The notes under the pieces were generated by a model. The model was given only the letters and a program-made list of their open reading frames with translations. It ran no database searches and was not told where the DNA came from. Below are positions 33,052 through 44,030 of a stretch of 64,000 nucleotides of DNA, piece after piece. The stretch is from Pyropia yezoensis (lineage: Eukaryota; Rhodophyta; Bangiophyceae; Bangiales; Bangiaceae). Where the stretch lies: NCBI GenBank assembly GCA_009829735.1, contig CM020619.1:21223366-21287365 (forward strand), read 5' to 3'. Numbering within the stretch: the stretch's first letter is position 1; every line of letters begins with the position of its first letter. Made by a program: the position numbers and the translations under genes.

Positions 33052-33083
<32 letters not shown>

Positions 33084-33588
33084 GTGGGGCGGGGGCGGGG
33101 GTACGCCCCCTACCGCCCTGGGGGTGGGTCCCGCCCCGCGTGGCACGGCCCCCATCGTCGGCACCACAGCCGTGCCACTGGCGTCTGCGGCGGTGCACCC
33201 GCCGCCGCTGCCGCTGCCGCCCCCACCGCGGCCGCCGCCGTCGCCGCCGCGCACCGCCTTTTACGGCATCTTTTACGGCCACGGCGGGCGGCGGGCGACG
33301 GACTTTGCGGCCAACAACCTGGCCGGCGCGGTGCTGGGTGGCTCGTGGCGCACGCCGCCGCCGCCGCCGCCGCCGGCTGTCGGGGGCGCCGGCAATGGCG
33401 GGGGCGGCGACGGCTCGGCCAGTCGGGGGGCGATGACGACGACGACGACGGCTGATGCGGGGGCGTCGTCGGCGTCGGCAACGTTGGCAGGCGGCGTAGC
33501 CGCGGAGGAGCGGGCGGTGATTGTGACGGCGCTGATCGACGCCTTTCTGTTTGTAGATGCCAAGTACCTGGCCTACTCGGCGCCGTAG
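32860..33588 (+). pseudogene. PP2C-like phosphatase fragment with altered metal ligands
   Basis: Two segments resemble the start of a PP2C domain. The first (about 32870-32968) is GVYAVVARRGRRRRALVDTL then VAIPEVD, matching the usual R..MED....P.. region with Glu changed. The second (about 33256-33330) is FYGIFYGHGGRRATDFAANN, matching F.GVFDGHGG, except that the metal-binding Asp is Tyr. A stop at 32966-32968, a 29-G run and Ala/Gly-rich sequence lie between them, so an intron or decay is needed. The later GDSRA and DG(I/V)xD motifs are not found downstream. A truncated relic, or a gene with exons I cannot see, are both possible. Confidence 0.42.
33052..33080. repeat. 29-bp poly-G run
   Basis: An uninterrupted G run, one of several such runs in the window (22 G at 29971, 12 G at 39017). 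It is prone to slippage and sequencing error. Confidence 0.9.
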
Positions 33589-36500
33589 GAGGTGGTGGAT
33601 GAGCTACCACCGGATGGGGCTGGGAGTGCGGGGGGGGGGCACACGGCCATGCCGGGCGTGACGAGCGTCGCGGGGGTGCGCGGTGGCGTCTTGAGTGGCG
33701 TTGGCGGTGGCGGCGGTAGCGGTGGCAGCAGTGGTGGGACCGGGGCTTGTGGGAGTGGCAGCGGTGGTGGTGGTGCTGGTTGTGGCGGTGGTGGTGGTGC
33801 TGGTTGGGTGGGGGCGGCCGCGGCCGCGACGTCTCGCGGGCAGATGACGCGTCTGACGGCCGGGTGGCGGGGTGGTCCCACCCCACCGTGGCGCCGCGCG
33901 TGCCCGCCCCCGCCCGAGCTGCTCCCCGAGCCGCTGCCCGACTCGCCGTCGGAGGCGCTCCCCGACGCCGCCTTGGCCGCGTGCCGGTGGCGCACGCCGT
34001 GGCGGCGCGGGTTCCCGCCCAGGAGCTGCTGGCCGACCCGGCCTGGTCGCCGCCACGCTCAGGACGCCATCCTCGACGCGCGCCGCCCAGGAGCTAGCCG
34101 CCCCTCACTCCAGTGTGACGGACGCCCCCACCCCCGAGCCACACGCAATGCCACAGATGCGCGACTGCCGCAGCGCCGCCCGACGTGCGGTCACGGCAGA
34201 CCAGCGAACGCCCCCATAAGCCGCCGCGCCGCAGCCAGCCGCGCCGCCGCCCCGCGTGCCGTGGCCAGCCGCGCTGCCACAGCCGGGCGACGGTCGCCCC
34301 CCCAAGCTGCCAGCTGCGGCGCGGCCAGGGCCGTCATCGCCACCAGGTATCGGCCGCCCCCCCCGAAGCCCCTGCCCTGCAGCCAGGGGCCCCGCCGCTA
34401 GCGCGCGGCGGCCGCCCCCGCCCGCGACCAGCTTTGGCAGCGCAGCCCGGCAGCGGCCGCCCGCTCCCCGCGCACCCACGCGCCCGCGGGCGCGGGCGCA
34501 GGCGGGCAGCTGGTGTGCGTCCTGATGAGGAATGACGCGTAGTACTGGCGCATTACGATTCGGCCTGTGAAACAAATCGTGCAGGCCTGTCTTGCGACGA
34601 GCTCTCTCTCGAGCTCTTGTGAGACCTCGAGTTCAGGCTTTTAGCACTTGGCGACCTATGCGATAATATGGGCGGTTTTTCATGAGGGCTGGCTGCATAA
34701 AACTCCGACTACAGCTTTGGACTATTCAGGCTGCAGATCTTGGAGACGATGGTCATCGATTGCGGTAGTGGCGGCGAGGGACGGGACGAGGTGAATGGGA
34801 GTCGGCGTTGCGTGCAGGCTGTACGCGGGAAGCGGGACGGCGTCCATGGGCGTCGTCGTCGTGTGTGGGCGGTGTGCGGGGGGCGGGACGGAGTGCGCAT
34901 GCGGCATGGGGAGCGGAGGGGGCAACGACGTTCAGTTGCGCTTGAGGGGGCGCGTGCTCGCCAGTGCGAGATGAGGGCGTTGGCGTGTCGGGCAGAAGTG
35001 TCTCGCGCACAAACGTGCGGCCGGCGGCAATTGTCATGCAAAATCCCCTATGAATCGTGCAGTGGGTGTGCAAGATCCCTGTTGGTTTTGTCCCTGCGGC
35101 GGTGCCGTTTTCCATGCATCCGCATAAAATTTGAGAAACAGTGTTGTGTATGAACATGTCCCCAAACAGAGGACTACATGTTCGCTGTACTTTCCAACAT
35201 GTTTACTGCAAACATGTGTCTGCAAACATATGTTTGGGAGGTACGATCTGAGCTGGATATTGTAGGGGCAACCCCCTTCTCGTGAGGTCATCTGGACACA
35301 AAACATGTACAGTTTTCGGCCTCTACGGCGCAGTGCCCCTTATTGATATCCCGACGTCGTGCGCAACGCCTGTTTCGGTGCGTTTTCTTGTTGAACAGCT
35401 TGCGGAGGTCTCTGCGCAACACAGAAATTCAACAAGCGTTGCAGTCGTCAGCAAAGCGCCCGCATCTCTTGTTGGGCAGCCTGTTTGGTAGGATGGTAAC
35501 TGTTGCGTTACGTATCAGAACCCCCGAAGGCACCCAATGAGCTGGCAGAGAACTGCTCAAAACCCATTAAGTGAGCCCAGTAGCCCCTGCGGGGAGGCAA
35601 GATGCGCCTGAAGCGCACTGCCCTCCGCAATGCATGCTGATCTGAGCAGACATTCCAGCAAACTCTTGCGCGCCGCACCGCTGGCCTCTCGCCATGTGGA
35701 AGCGCCGTGCATAATCTTCGGGGTCACCGTTACTTGTGGCAGAGGTACCATCGCGGAGCACAGGCCGTTGCGCTTCACCCCCACTGACGGAGGCTCGCAA
35801 CGGTGACCCCGCCGCGGCTATGCAAGCTTGTGTAGAAAAAAAGGGGGAAAAAGCGGGGAGGAAGGATGCTGTGGGAGGGGTCACAACGATCCGCGCAACG
35901 CCAAAACATCGATTTCGCACGATTTCCGAGACGCCGGTTTAAGCGGCACTGCGCGGGGTCGCTGAGGGCTGTCGAGCCGACCTTGCGAGATCCGCCGGGG
36001 GCGATTTGGGCCGAATGCGAGGAAAAGAAGCGACTCGCGGGTGGCCCCAGTGCGCGGAGGAGCGGGATGGGGGGGGGGATTGGGGGAGGGGGGCGGGGAG
36101 GGAGAGAGGCCGCCCGCGGCAGCGCAGACGGCGACTTGGCTGCAAGGCAGACGGGAGAGCGGGCAGACGAGAGGCCAAACGGGAGGGCCGCCCGGGAGGC
36201 CAGGCGGCGGCGCCCCCCCCCCTGCCCCCCCCTCCCGCCCGGGATCCCGGGCCCCCCCCCGCCGCTGCCCTTGTCTGCCAAGCGGAGCGGCTGGCCGTCC
36301 CCGTCGGGCCGCGCCCCTGTGACCTGGCCACTGCGGTCCTTTTTCCCCCCGCCCCGCGGGAGGGGAGAGACTAGGGGGGGGGGGGGGGGGGGGAAGGGGG
36401 GATCATGATGGCCAGTCCCCACCGCCAGTCGGCAGTCGTCGTTGGCGGCTCGGCCGCCAACGACGCGGGGCCGGCGACGGGAGGGGGCGGCGGCCGGCGG

Positions 36501-38030
36501 CGGCCGGCGGCGGCACGCTGACCCCCCGTGGCCTGCCGCCACGCCGACCCCGCGGCTGCCGCTACTGCTGCCGACCGGCGGCCGGGGTGAGTGGGGAGCC
36601 TATTTTCTTTTTTCTTTTCCCTTGCCTCTCCGCTCGCCCCTCCGCCCGTCTGCGCCCTTCTGCGCGGCGGGTGTAACCCCTCCCTCTCTCCCGGGTTGGG
36701 GGGGGGGGGGGGGGAGGAGATGTGCGCAGATGGATCCCGCCGCGCATCTTCCTCTCCACCACCACCACCGCCACCCCTCCCTCCCCCCCCCGCCGGGGGC
36801 CCCCCCGCCCCCCCCCACGCGCCGGCAGCAGCGGCCGTCTGGCTGCCGTCCGCCCCGCAACGTCGGCAGTGGGTGCCCGCCCCACCGTCCATTCCATTCA
36901 CCGCCGCCCCGGCCGCCGCCGCCACCACCGCCACCAGCGGCACCACAGCCAAGCCACCACAGCCACCACAGCCGCCACAGCCGCCGCTGCCTGCCGCCGC
37001 CGCCGCTCCCCGCTCTCCCGCCGCCGCCGCTACCTACGGGTGTGGCGCTCCTCCTCACCCCCCCCCCCCCCCCCCTCACCCACTCACCCACAGCCGCCGC
37101 CGACGCGTGACGCGTCCGACTCACACGCTCCCGCGCTCACAGAGGGCATCGCCAAGGGGGCGAGGCCACGGCGTTGCCCCGGCCGTCCTCTGCCGCTTGC
37201 GCGCGGCCCGCCGCGCACGTCGCCCCCCCCACCCCCCCCCCCCCTCCCTCCCCTCTCGCTCCCATCCTCGTGCCCGTCTGCTGCCCCCCCCCCCGCCCCC
37301 TCTGTTCCCATCGCCGCCGCCGCCGCCGCCTCCCCCCTCCGCTCCCCCTCCTCCCCGCGCTGCCCCTGCCGCTTCCCAAGTAGGTTGCGCTCCCTCCCCC
37401 CCCGCGAGTGCCCCGCGGGGATCCCCCCGAGCCGGCCCCCGACGGGTACATACCTACGCCCCCACGTGAGGGCACCCCCCCCCGCCGCTTCGGCTGCCGC
37501 GCACCCGCCCTTCCCCCCCCCCCCTCCCCCCACGATCCGCACGCCCCCGGCGGCGCCTGCGGCGCGTGGTGCACCCCGCCGCTGCCGCTGCTCCCGCCCG
37601 TCCACCTGCCGCCCCTCCCGCTCCTCCCGCCCGTCCACCGCCTCCTCGCACGCCCCGCTGCGCGCCCCCTCCTGCCGCCCGTGCCCCTCCCTATCCCCCT
37701 CCCGCCACCCGCCGCCGGATGACCTTCCCAGCACCGGCTGGGCGGCCAGGCAGGAAGCGCGTCATCAACCCCCGCCCCTCCCCCCCCCGTCCTCCCCCCT
37801 CCTCCCCCCACGCCCTCTCCCATCTGCCCCCTCTCCTCCTCCCTCCCTCCCTCCCTCCATCCCTCCCTCCCTCCCTCCCTGACATCCCCGAGGCACACGG
37901 CCGTCCACTCCCCCCCGCCCGTCCATCCCCCTCCCTAACCACCGTCGTTGCTCCTCTCCTCTTGCAGGGAACGTGTCCCTCCAAGGCTGTCCCTGACTCT
38001 TCCCCTTCCCCCCCCCCACCAGCGCGAGCC
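33589..38030. other. No gene recognised; simple-sequence-rich
   Basis: C-rich and G-rich tracts, short (CTCC)n at 37838-37880, and imperfect GC-rich repeats at 34.79-34.92 kb. An AT-richer island with repeated AACATGT strings lies at 35150-35240. Long frames are Pro/Ser/Ala-rich and look compositional. Confidence 0.45.
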
Positions 38031-39082
38031 ATGGCGGGCGGACGGTCGAGCCCATCCGGGTGGGGCCGCCGCCCCCTCCGCGCCGCCGCCCTCGTCGCCA
38101 CCACCGTCGCTGTGGCTGCTGCCGCCGCCGCCGCCACCGCCGCCGCCGCGGCCGTCACGGCGGTCACCGCAGCCACCACCATCAGCACCCCCCTTACCGG
38201 CACCGCCGCCGCCACCCGCCCCGGTCGGGCGGGTGTGGCGCGGCAGGCGTGGACGGGTCCCGCCGCGTGGGCGCCCCCCCCCCCCCCCCCCTCCGCGTCC
38301 ACCTGCCGGTGCAAGGCGGTGACGCACAGCATCTGCGCGGCGCCGCTGGCCGGCCGCCCCGGCAGCTGCACCTACACCCTGTGTGAGGCGCTCGTGTGCG
38401 ACGCGGCGGGCACCGCCACGTGCGTGCGGCGGGTGCGGATGGCCTACTTCCTCACCGCCCCCGTCCGGGCGGGCCGCCCCGCCGGTCGCGGCGCCCACCC
38501 CCCCCCCGCGGACGGGGGCACCAACGGCGCCGGCAGCGTCGTCGGTGGGGGTGGGGGTGGCCCCACCGACGACGTGTGGGCGTGTGCGCGGATGCCCGTG
38601 GAAGTGATGGAGCCGGCGTGGGCGTGTGGCTCGGACCTGCCCCTCACCTGCGCGCTCCGCTCCACCGCCGACGGCGTTGCCGCCGGCGACGGTGCCATCA
38701 GTGGGTCCATCTCCTTCACCACCTCCCCCAACTGTGCGGTGCGGGTGGACGGGTCGGTTGGGGGCCTCCGCCCGGGCGCCGCCTACACCCTCACCATGAC
38801 CCGCAGCGGCCACCTGTCGGCCGGCAGCGGCGGCGGCGGCGGCCACCCCACGGCCGACGCAGCCCACCCCGCCGACGCGTACGATCCGCTGGGGGAGGGG
38901 CGGCTGGTGGGGTGGACGCTCGTTGCCGGCGGGGGGGGCGTCGCCGCCCTGTCAACGGTGGAGGGGGGGCTGGCCGTTGGGGAGGCCGCGGGGCGGGGGC
39001 TGCGGCTGGACCTGGTGGGGGGGGGGGGAGCCCGTCGGGCATTGCCGCCTGTGTGGTCGGCTACGCAGAGCAGGCCCGGTGA
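38031..39082 (+). CDS. Secreted/anchored Cys-rich protein with SOD-like fold, homopolymer frameshift
   Basis: ATG 38031 is followed by a basic N-terminus and an Ala/Thr/Val-rich hydrophobic segment (signal peptide or anchor). A Cys-rich region follows (CRCKAVTHSIC..., about ten Cys), then a beta-rich domain resembling the Cu/Zn-SOD fold. That domain contains GSISF, VDGSVGGLRPGAAYTLTM, GGGHPTADAAHP and VGIAACVVGYA. Of the copper/zinc ligands only two His near GGGHPTA and AAHP remain; the HxH and RHxGD equivalents are absent, so enzymatic activity is unlikely. The final strand (ACVVGYAEQAR) is in another frame, reached by changing the length of the 12-G run at 39017-39028. It ends at UGA 39080-39082. 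The run may be a sequencing error or a true lesion. The fold assignment is by motif order only. Confidence 0.45.
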
Positions 39083-40418
39083 GGAGGGCGGGGGCAGGGG
39101 GCGCCGGCGACGTAGGTTTGGAGGTGGGTGCGCCGCGATGTGTGGAGGTGGGTGGGCTGTTGCAGAGGGGGGTGGGTACGGTCGGCTTGCGCCTCGTGCG
39201 CTGCAAGTTCTCTCTTGTGTTCTTTTGTTTGCATGTGGGCGGGCCCGGCCCCCGCCCCTGGTGTTCCTCGGCGGTGGGCGCGTGGGGAGGGGAAAGACGG
39301 CCACCGCCGCCACCGCCGCCACACGCGGCGCCAGTCGGTAGCGTCACTGAGTCGCCGCGCAATGCACAGCGCTCCCCGCCACCACCGCCAAGGCGCTCCT
39401 GCGGCTGTCAGGCTGCTCTACGAGGACCGTCGTGGCCAGGACAAGGTACTGCTGCTCCCTCCACGGGGCACACCAGCGGCAGTGGTGTACTGTACACATG
39501 TTCGGTAGGTAGCCACTTCGCTGGGCACCCCCGCTGGGCACCCCCCCCAGCTGCCATCTGTCGATGGTAAATAGCTACGTAGACGGAGCTCAAAGCCGCA
39601 CGTGGGACGTTGCGTGAAGTATTTTCATGAAAAGCACTCAATGGATCAGAGACTTTGGCTCAACAATTGTCGAGGAACTACTCATCTCGTATTGGGTGGA
39701 CTCTTGAATGGTCCACCCCTTTCGAGAGTCTTTCTTTCGTGGAATAGTTTGCAAAGGCTCGCATCCGGCCACGTAGCGCCTCGGTGGCGGATCAAAGGTG
39801 GCGGATGAAATGTGCGGCTGTGCTGCTTGATCTGGCCTGCGCGTTGAGATGGCCGTGTGGGATCGGGCCACCTGGCCATCATCACGCGATCCGCCCCGCG
39901 CCCGCCGCACACGCTGGTGGTGGGGGCGTCGCTCTTCCCTTTTTTTCCCCCAGGGCCCTTGCTGCACCTGTCCCGACGGCCCCGAGCCGCGTGCCCTGCG
40001 CCGTGTGGCGGCCGTGCCGGCCAAGAGGGACAACTGTTGCGCAGGCTGTGCGCGTCCAGGGCCGCTCGGCACGTGTGCGCATTCCCCCTCCCGGCACGTG
40101 TGCGCATTCCCCCTCCCAGCCCGTTGGCTCCCACCCACCCCACGCGGCCTGTGGCGGGTGTGTCGGGCGAGCGCGGCGGCGGCTGCCAGCGTTTTTCTGT
40201 CGGCCGCGCTGCTGGCCGCCGTCGTCACGCGCCGCTGCCTTGTGCCTCGCATCCATAGCCCGTCACGCTCACCGCACGGCCTCCTGTTTGTGCAGCAAAG
40301 TCCAACCCGCACCTCCCGCCCCGCCACCTGTGTCTCTAGACTCTCTCTGTGGCCGTTTGTTTTCCCACCTTCCCCCCTATTTCAATCCCTAGCTGTGTCC
40401 GCTCCCCTTCTGTGTGCA
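39083..40418. other. Intergenic; no gene recognised
   Basis: Includes a short duplicated string GCACGTGTGCGCATTCCCCC at about 40070-40110. The J-domain gene frame is open upstream to 39849, but the sequence there is low-complexity and I do not extend the gene. Confidence 0.45.
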
Positions 40419-41288
40419 ATGGCAGACGGCACGGGAGAGATGATGGATCGTGCGCTGGTGGAGCGCATCGGCAAGCTGGACCTCCACACCTCCCCCCTGG
40501 AGGACCTCCAGCTCGCGCGCGTCGTCACCCGCAAGCAGCAGACCCTCACCTTTCACGGCTACACGTCGGACAATGACGACTCGGACGCGGACGAGGAGGA
40601 TGGGCGGATGCACACCCGCCGGGAGCGCCACGACAATGGGAACATGCGGTACCTCAAGACTTTTCAAAACGCAGTGGACGCGCTCGGCCGCCCGTACGAG
40701 CGGCTGGTCGAGGAGAAGCACTTTGACGTGGACGGCGTGTGCCGGGTGGACGTGCACTTTGCGCTGGGCCAGAGCTACCTCTACCGCAAGCACTACTATG
40801 CCAACCAGCGGCTCAAGTCGGAGAGCGTCTTTTGGGTGGAGGACGAGGTGACGATGGCGTGCGTCAAGAATGGGTGGTGGCGCCAGTACTATGACACGGG
40901 CAACGTGTCGTCAGAGATGCAGTACGACCAGCACGGCATTCGGACTGGCTTTTGCAAACGCTACGCCCCCGACGGGGTCATTGAGTGGGTCAAGGACTAT
41001 ACAAAGGACTACCAGGAGCGGCTCGCCGCGTTCAACCGCCGCAAGGGGGAGCTCGCCAGCCTGTCGGTGATGGAGGCGGCCAAGCAGCTTGGCTTTGAGG
41101 CCATCCCCGGTACGGTCAAGGAGGTCAACTCGGTGTACCGCACCAAGTGCGCGCCGGTGCACCCAGACAAGACACCCGACCCGGACGCGACGGAGGTTTT
41201 CATCTCGCTCAGCCGCGCACGGGACGTGCTGGTGGCCTACTTTGAGAAGAAGGATGCGGATTCGGGGAAGAAGCCCAACGGCGCATAG
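40419..41288 (+). CDS. J-domain protein with MORN-type repeats
   Basis: 289 residues, intronless. The N-terminal two thirds are acidic then beta-repeat-like: WWRQYYDTGNVSSEMQY followed by G..TGFCKRYAPDGVIEW, the spacing of MORN_2-type (YwqK-like) hairpins, with weaker earlier units. The last 80 residues form a J-domain: a helix (SVMEAAKQLGF), the HPD loop in PVHPDKTPDP, and a final helix with ARDVLVAYF. J-domains stimulate Hsp70 ATPase. A C-terminal J-domain without Gly/Phe or zinc regions makes this a class C (type III) protein, so the MORN-like part probably binds the client or a membrane. I chose the ATG at 40419 because the frame upstream is compositional. Confidence 0.8.
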   Translation: MADGTGEMMDRALVERIGKLDLHTSPLEDLQLARVVTRKQQTLTFHGYTSDNDDSDADEEDGRMHTRRERHDNGNMRYLKTFQNAVDALGRPYERLVEEKHFDVDGVCRVDVHFALGQSYLYRKHYYANQRLKSESVFWVEDEVTMACVKNGWWRQYYDTGNVSSEMQYDQHGIRTGFCKRYAPDGVIEWVKDYTKDYQERLAAFNRRKGELASLSVMEAAKQLGFEAIPGTVKEVNSVYRTKCAPVHPDKTPDPDATEVFISLSRARDVLVAYFEKKDADSGKKPNGA

Positions 41289-41787
41289 GCACGCGAGAGA
41301 GGGGGTGGTTGGGTGGCCTGCACTCCCCATCTTGTGATGCTCTCGTCATGTCGACTGGCAAAGCCCGGGCGGTGTGTACGGATCAAGAGAGGCGTCCCGC
41401 ATCACCCGTACAGGCCGGTTTTTTTGGGTATGCTTGCTGAGCGCCTACGTTGTCTGCTGTTTTGTTCATGGTGCGTGACCGTTGTAATCGTTGCCGTAAG
41501 GATATGCTGCTTTTTTTTCTTCAAGGCGTACGTCTCTGTGCTTGTACTCAGTTCTTCCCGGAAATGGCCACGCCTAATGCTCGACCACTGACAGTACATG
41601 CGAGGACAGCGGCCGCTTCGTCTCTGAGCGGCGCTCGGCTTCGACATGTCACCCCCGCCCCATGCACCCCGCCCGGCTCACGTCAGGATACAAAAAGCCG
41701 GCACGTGTGGCTGGTCACCCAACCCTCAATCCCATCTGACAAAACAATAGACGACGCGGCAGGACTGTTCCTGCCGCCTCGCACACA

Positions 41788-43215
41788 TCAACAGCAGCCG
41801 CCCTTCTTGGTGGCCACGCCGTTTCCGCATCCCCCCCCGGCCTTGGCCACCGGCGCCGACGCAGGCGGGCGGCAGCCCCCCCCCGTCTTCGGCGCGGCGG
41901 CCGCCTCGGCTGCCGCACGCGGGCGGCAGCCCCCCCCCGTCTTCGGCGCGGCCGCCGCCTCAGGTGCTGCAGGTGCGCAGCAGCCCCCCCCGGCCTTCTT
42001 TGGTGCGGTTTCCGCTTCCGGTGTCGCAGGCGGGCCGCAGCCCCCCCCACTCTTCGGCACAGCCGCCGCCTCGACTGCCGCCGGGGGGCAGCAACCACCA
42101 CCACCCCCCGCGGCGGCGCCATTCCCCGCGACCGACGGGACCCCAAAGATGCCAGGCAGGAGCTTGGTCATTGCCGCGTACCAGCCCGCCTCGGCGCCGC
42201 CGGGCGGACCAGCCAGTCCCCGGTGCCGTCCCGCGGCGGTCACCGTCATGGTGGGCGCAAAGCGGGATGCCTGCAGCACCGCGGCGGTGTTGCCATCGAC
42301 GGGCACCGCCACGCCTGCTGGGAAGGTGTGGAGGGCATCCAGCGTCAAGGCATCGGCGGCGCCGTCCAGTGACCCATCGTACGTGGCGGTCTGGCCATAA
42401 TCCTCGGGGGCGGGCTCGGTGACGCCCGGCGCCAGCTTGAACGCCCGGATGGTGACCGAGTAGAAGGAGACGCCCGGCACCAGCGGGAGGAGGGAGGTGT
42501 CGGTAAGCGCCACGGGCGCCGCCGACACGACCCGCACGTCGCCGAGGCCGGCGTCGGCCATGGTGCGGAGAAAGTCCCCAAAGTAGAGGGCCCCACCGAG
42601 GCACTCCCCGACGAGCACCGGGTGCTTTTGGGCCTCGGCCGACAGGCGGGTGTCGGCGTAAATGTCGGAAAAGTAAAACTCGCCGCCCGGCGCGAGCGCG
42701 GCGGCGACCCCGGCAAAGACCGCCCGCTTGTCGGGCGACAGGTTGCACACGCAGTTGGAGATGACCACGTCCATGGAGCCGTCGGCAATGCCCGCATCGC
42801 TGAGCGACTCAATCACCCCCTCCACCAGCCGCACATTCGTCGGCGCGCCGCCGAGCAGCTCCTTGGCATGAAAGTCCACGTGCCGGCGCGCCACGTCCAG
42901 CTGCTCGGTGGTCATGTCCACCCCCGTCACGGAACCCGACGGGCCGACCAGCGCCGACGCGAGGAACACGTCCCGCCCAGTGCCACAGCCCAGGTCCAAC
43001 ACCCGGCAGCCAGCCATGTGGGCTGGGATGGGCGAGCCGCACCCGTAAAAGCGGGCGGTGACCTCGGGGTGGAGGCGGTCCAGGATGGCCCGATGGGCGG
43101 CGGGGACGCCGCCCACGGGGCAGCACGCGGTGGTCTTGAGGTCCGCCGACGACTGCAACGTCTTGCCATAGTACTCATTGACGTTGCGGAGGGTGGACTC
43201 CGCGTCCATCTCCAT
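41788..43215 (-). CDS. arsM: Arsenite S-adenosylmethionine methyltransferase with Cys-repeat tail
   Basis: 475 residues, intronless. The SAM-binding motif I (VLDLGCGTGRD) is at about 72-82, with the acidic GVDM at 98-101. Conserved Cys at 31/32, 59, 155 (in SNCVCNLS) and 205 (GECLGG) match the four arsenic-handling Cys of the animal AS3MT and algal ArsM family. The enzyme methylates trivalent arsenic stepwise using SAM and reduced thiols. After about residue 365 the normal C-terminal domain gives way to seven Gly-Gly-Cys units (GGGGCCPP, GGGCGPP, GGGCCAP, GGGCRPR, GGGCRPP, GGGCGNG, GGCC) separated by Ala/Pro/Glu/Lys linkers. Short Cys motifs occur at the C-terminus of some ArsM proteins, but this long array is unusual. 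It ends tail-to-tail with the J-domain gene. Confidence 0.95.
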   Translation of the reverse strand: MEMDAESTLRNVNEYYGKTLQSSADLKTTACCPVGGVPAAHRAILDRLHPEVTARFYGCGSPIPAHMAGCRVLDLGCGTGRDVFLASALVGPSGSVTGVDMTTEQLDVARRHVDFHAKELLGGAPTNVRLVEGVIESLSDAGIADGSMDVVISNCVCNLSPDKRAVFAGVAAALAPGGEFYFSDIYADTRLSAEAQKHPVLVGECLGGALYFGDFLRTMADAGLGDVRVVSAAPVALTDTSLLPLVPGVSFYSVTIRAFKLAPGVTEPAPEDYGQTATYDGSLDGAADALTLDALHTFPAGVAVPVDGNTAAVLQASRFAPTMTVTAAGRHRGLAGPPGGAEAGWYAAMTKLLPGIFGVPSVAGNGAAAGGGGGCCPPAAVEAAAVPKSGGGCGPPATPEAETAPKKAGGGCCAPAAPEAAAAPKTGGGCRPRAAAEAAAAPKTGGGCRPPASAPVAKAGGGCGNGVATKKGGCC

Positions 43216-43375
43216 GTTGGCGGACAGAGGGGGGGGGGGCAGAAACTCGGGCGAGAAGTAGAGGTAAGCGGGAGGATGGGACGCGGGGGGGAGGGTGGGG
43301 AAGGATGGGGTGGGCGGGGGGGGTCGGGATGGGGGAGCTCGCGATGGATGCCGTGGAACGACCGACGGTGAGAGC

Positions 43376-43490
43376 GGGGCGGGTCGACCGTCGGACAGAG
43401 CGGGGCGGGGGTCGACCGTCGGTCAGAGCGGGGCGGGGGTCGACCGTCGGTCAGAGCGGGCCGGGGGGTGGGGGGCGCGGGGGGGTCGAC
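43376..43490. repeat. Minisatellite, unit about 31 bp (GGTCGACCGTCGGTCAGAGC...)
   Basis: Three to four units, each with the palindrome GGTCGACC, upstream of the arsenite methyltransferase gene. Confidence 0.85.
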
Positions 43491-43938
43491 CGTCTGCTTG
43501 GGAGCGAGGGCCACGCGCTGCGGCTGCAATCCAGTCCCGCCACGCACGATGAGCTTTGCACAGTGGAGGGCGGGGTGGTGGAGGCGAGCGACCGGCGCGT
43601 GCTGGGAAGCCGGATGGCGAAGCACTCAGGTACCAACGGCGGGGGCCGTTTGGTATCTACCTACGGACGCGCCCCACAGCACCAAGAGCCGCAGCCAAAA
43701 CTGCCGGTCGCGCGTTGGACGCGCCCAGCCGAGGAGAAGAGAAACAAACGCGGGACTCGAGGGCGGTTCCTTTCGAATGCACCACGGTCGTAGCCCCCCT
43801 ACTGCCGCTCTTCGACACAGTGTTCAGCCGCATGCCGCTCGACTCGAAACGGTCCCAGAAAAATGTGAGGTTCCACACGTTAAAAGAAAATGGGGGAAAA
43901 ATAGGGACACATCGTGTGCGGTCGTCTGCCCCCGCCCC

Positions 43939-44030
43939 GCAACGCACCGTGGTCCCGCCCCGCAACGCACCGTGGTCCCGCCCCGCAACGCACCGTGGTC
44001 CCGCCCCGCAACGCACCGTGGTCCCACCCC
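43939..44030. repeat. 23-bp tandem repeat, four units
   Basis: GCAACGCACCGTGGTCCCGC is repeated every 23 bp with almost no divergence. Confidence 0.92.

Noticed and set aside
38396..39082. Separate 228-codon gene
   Set aside because: Arg/His/Pro-rich except its last 16 codons, which are better explained as the frameshifted end of the SOD-like protein.
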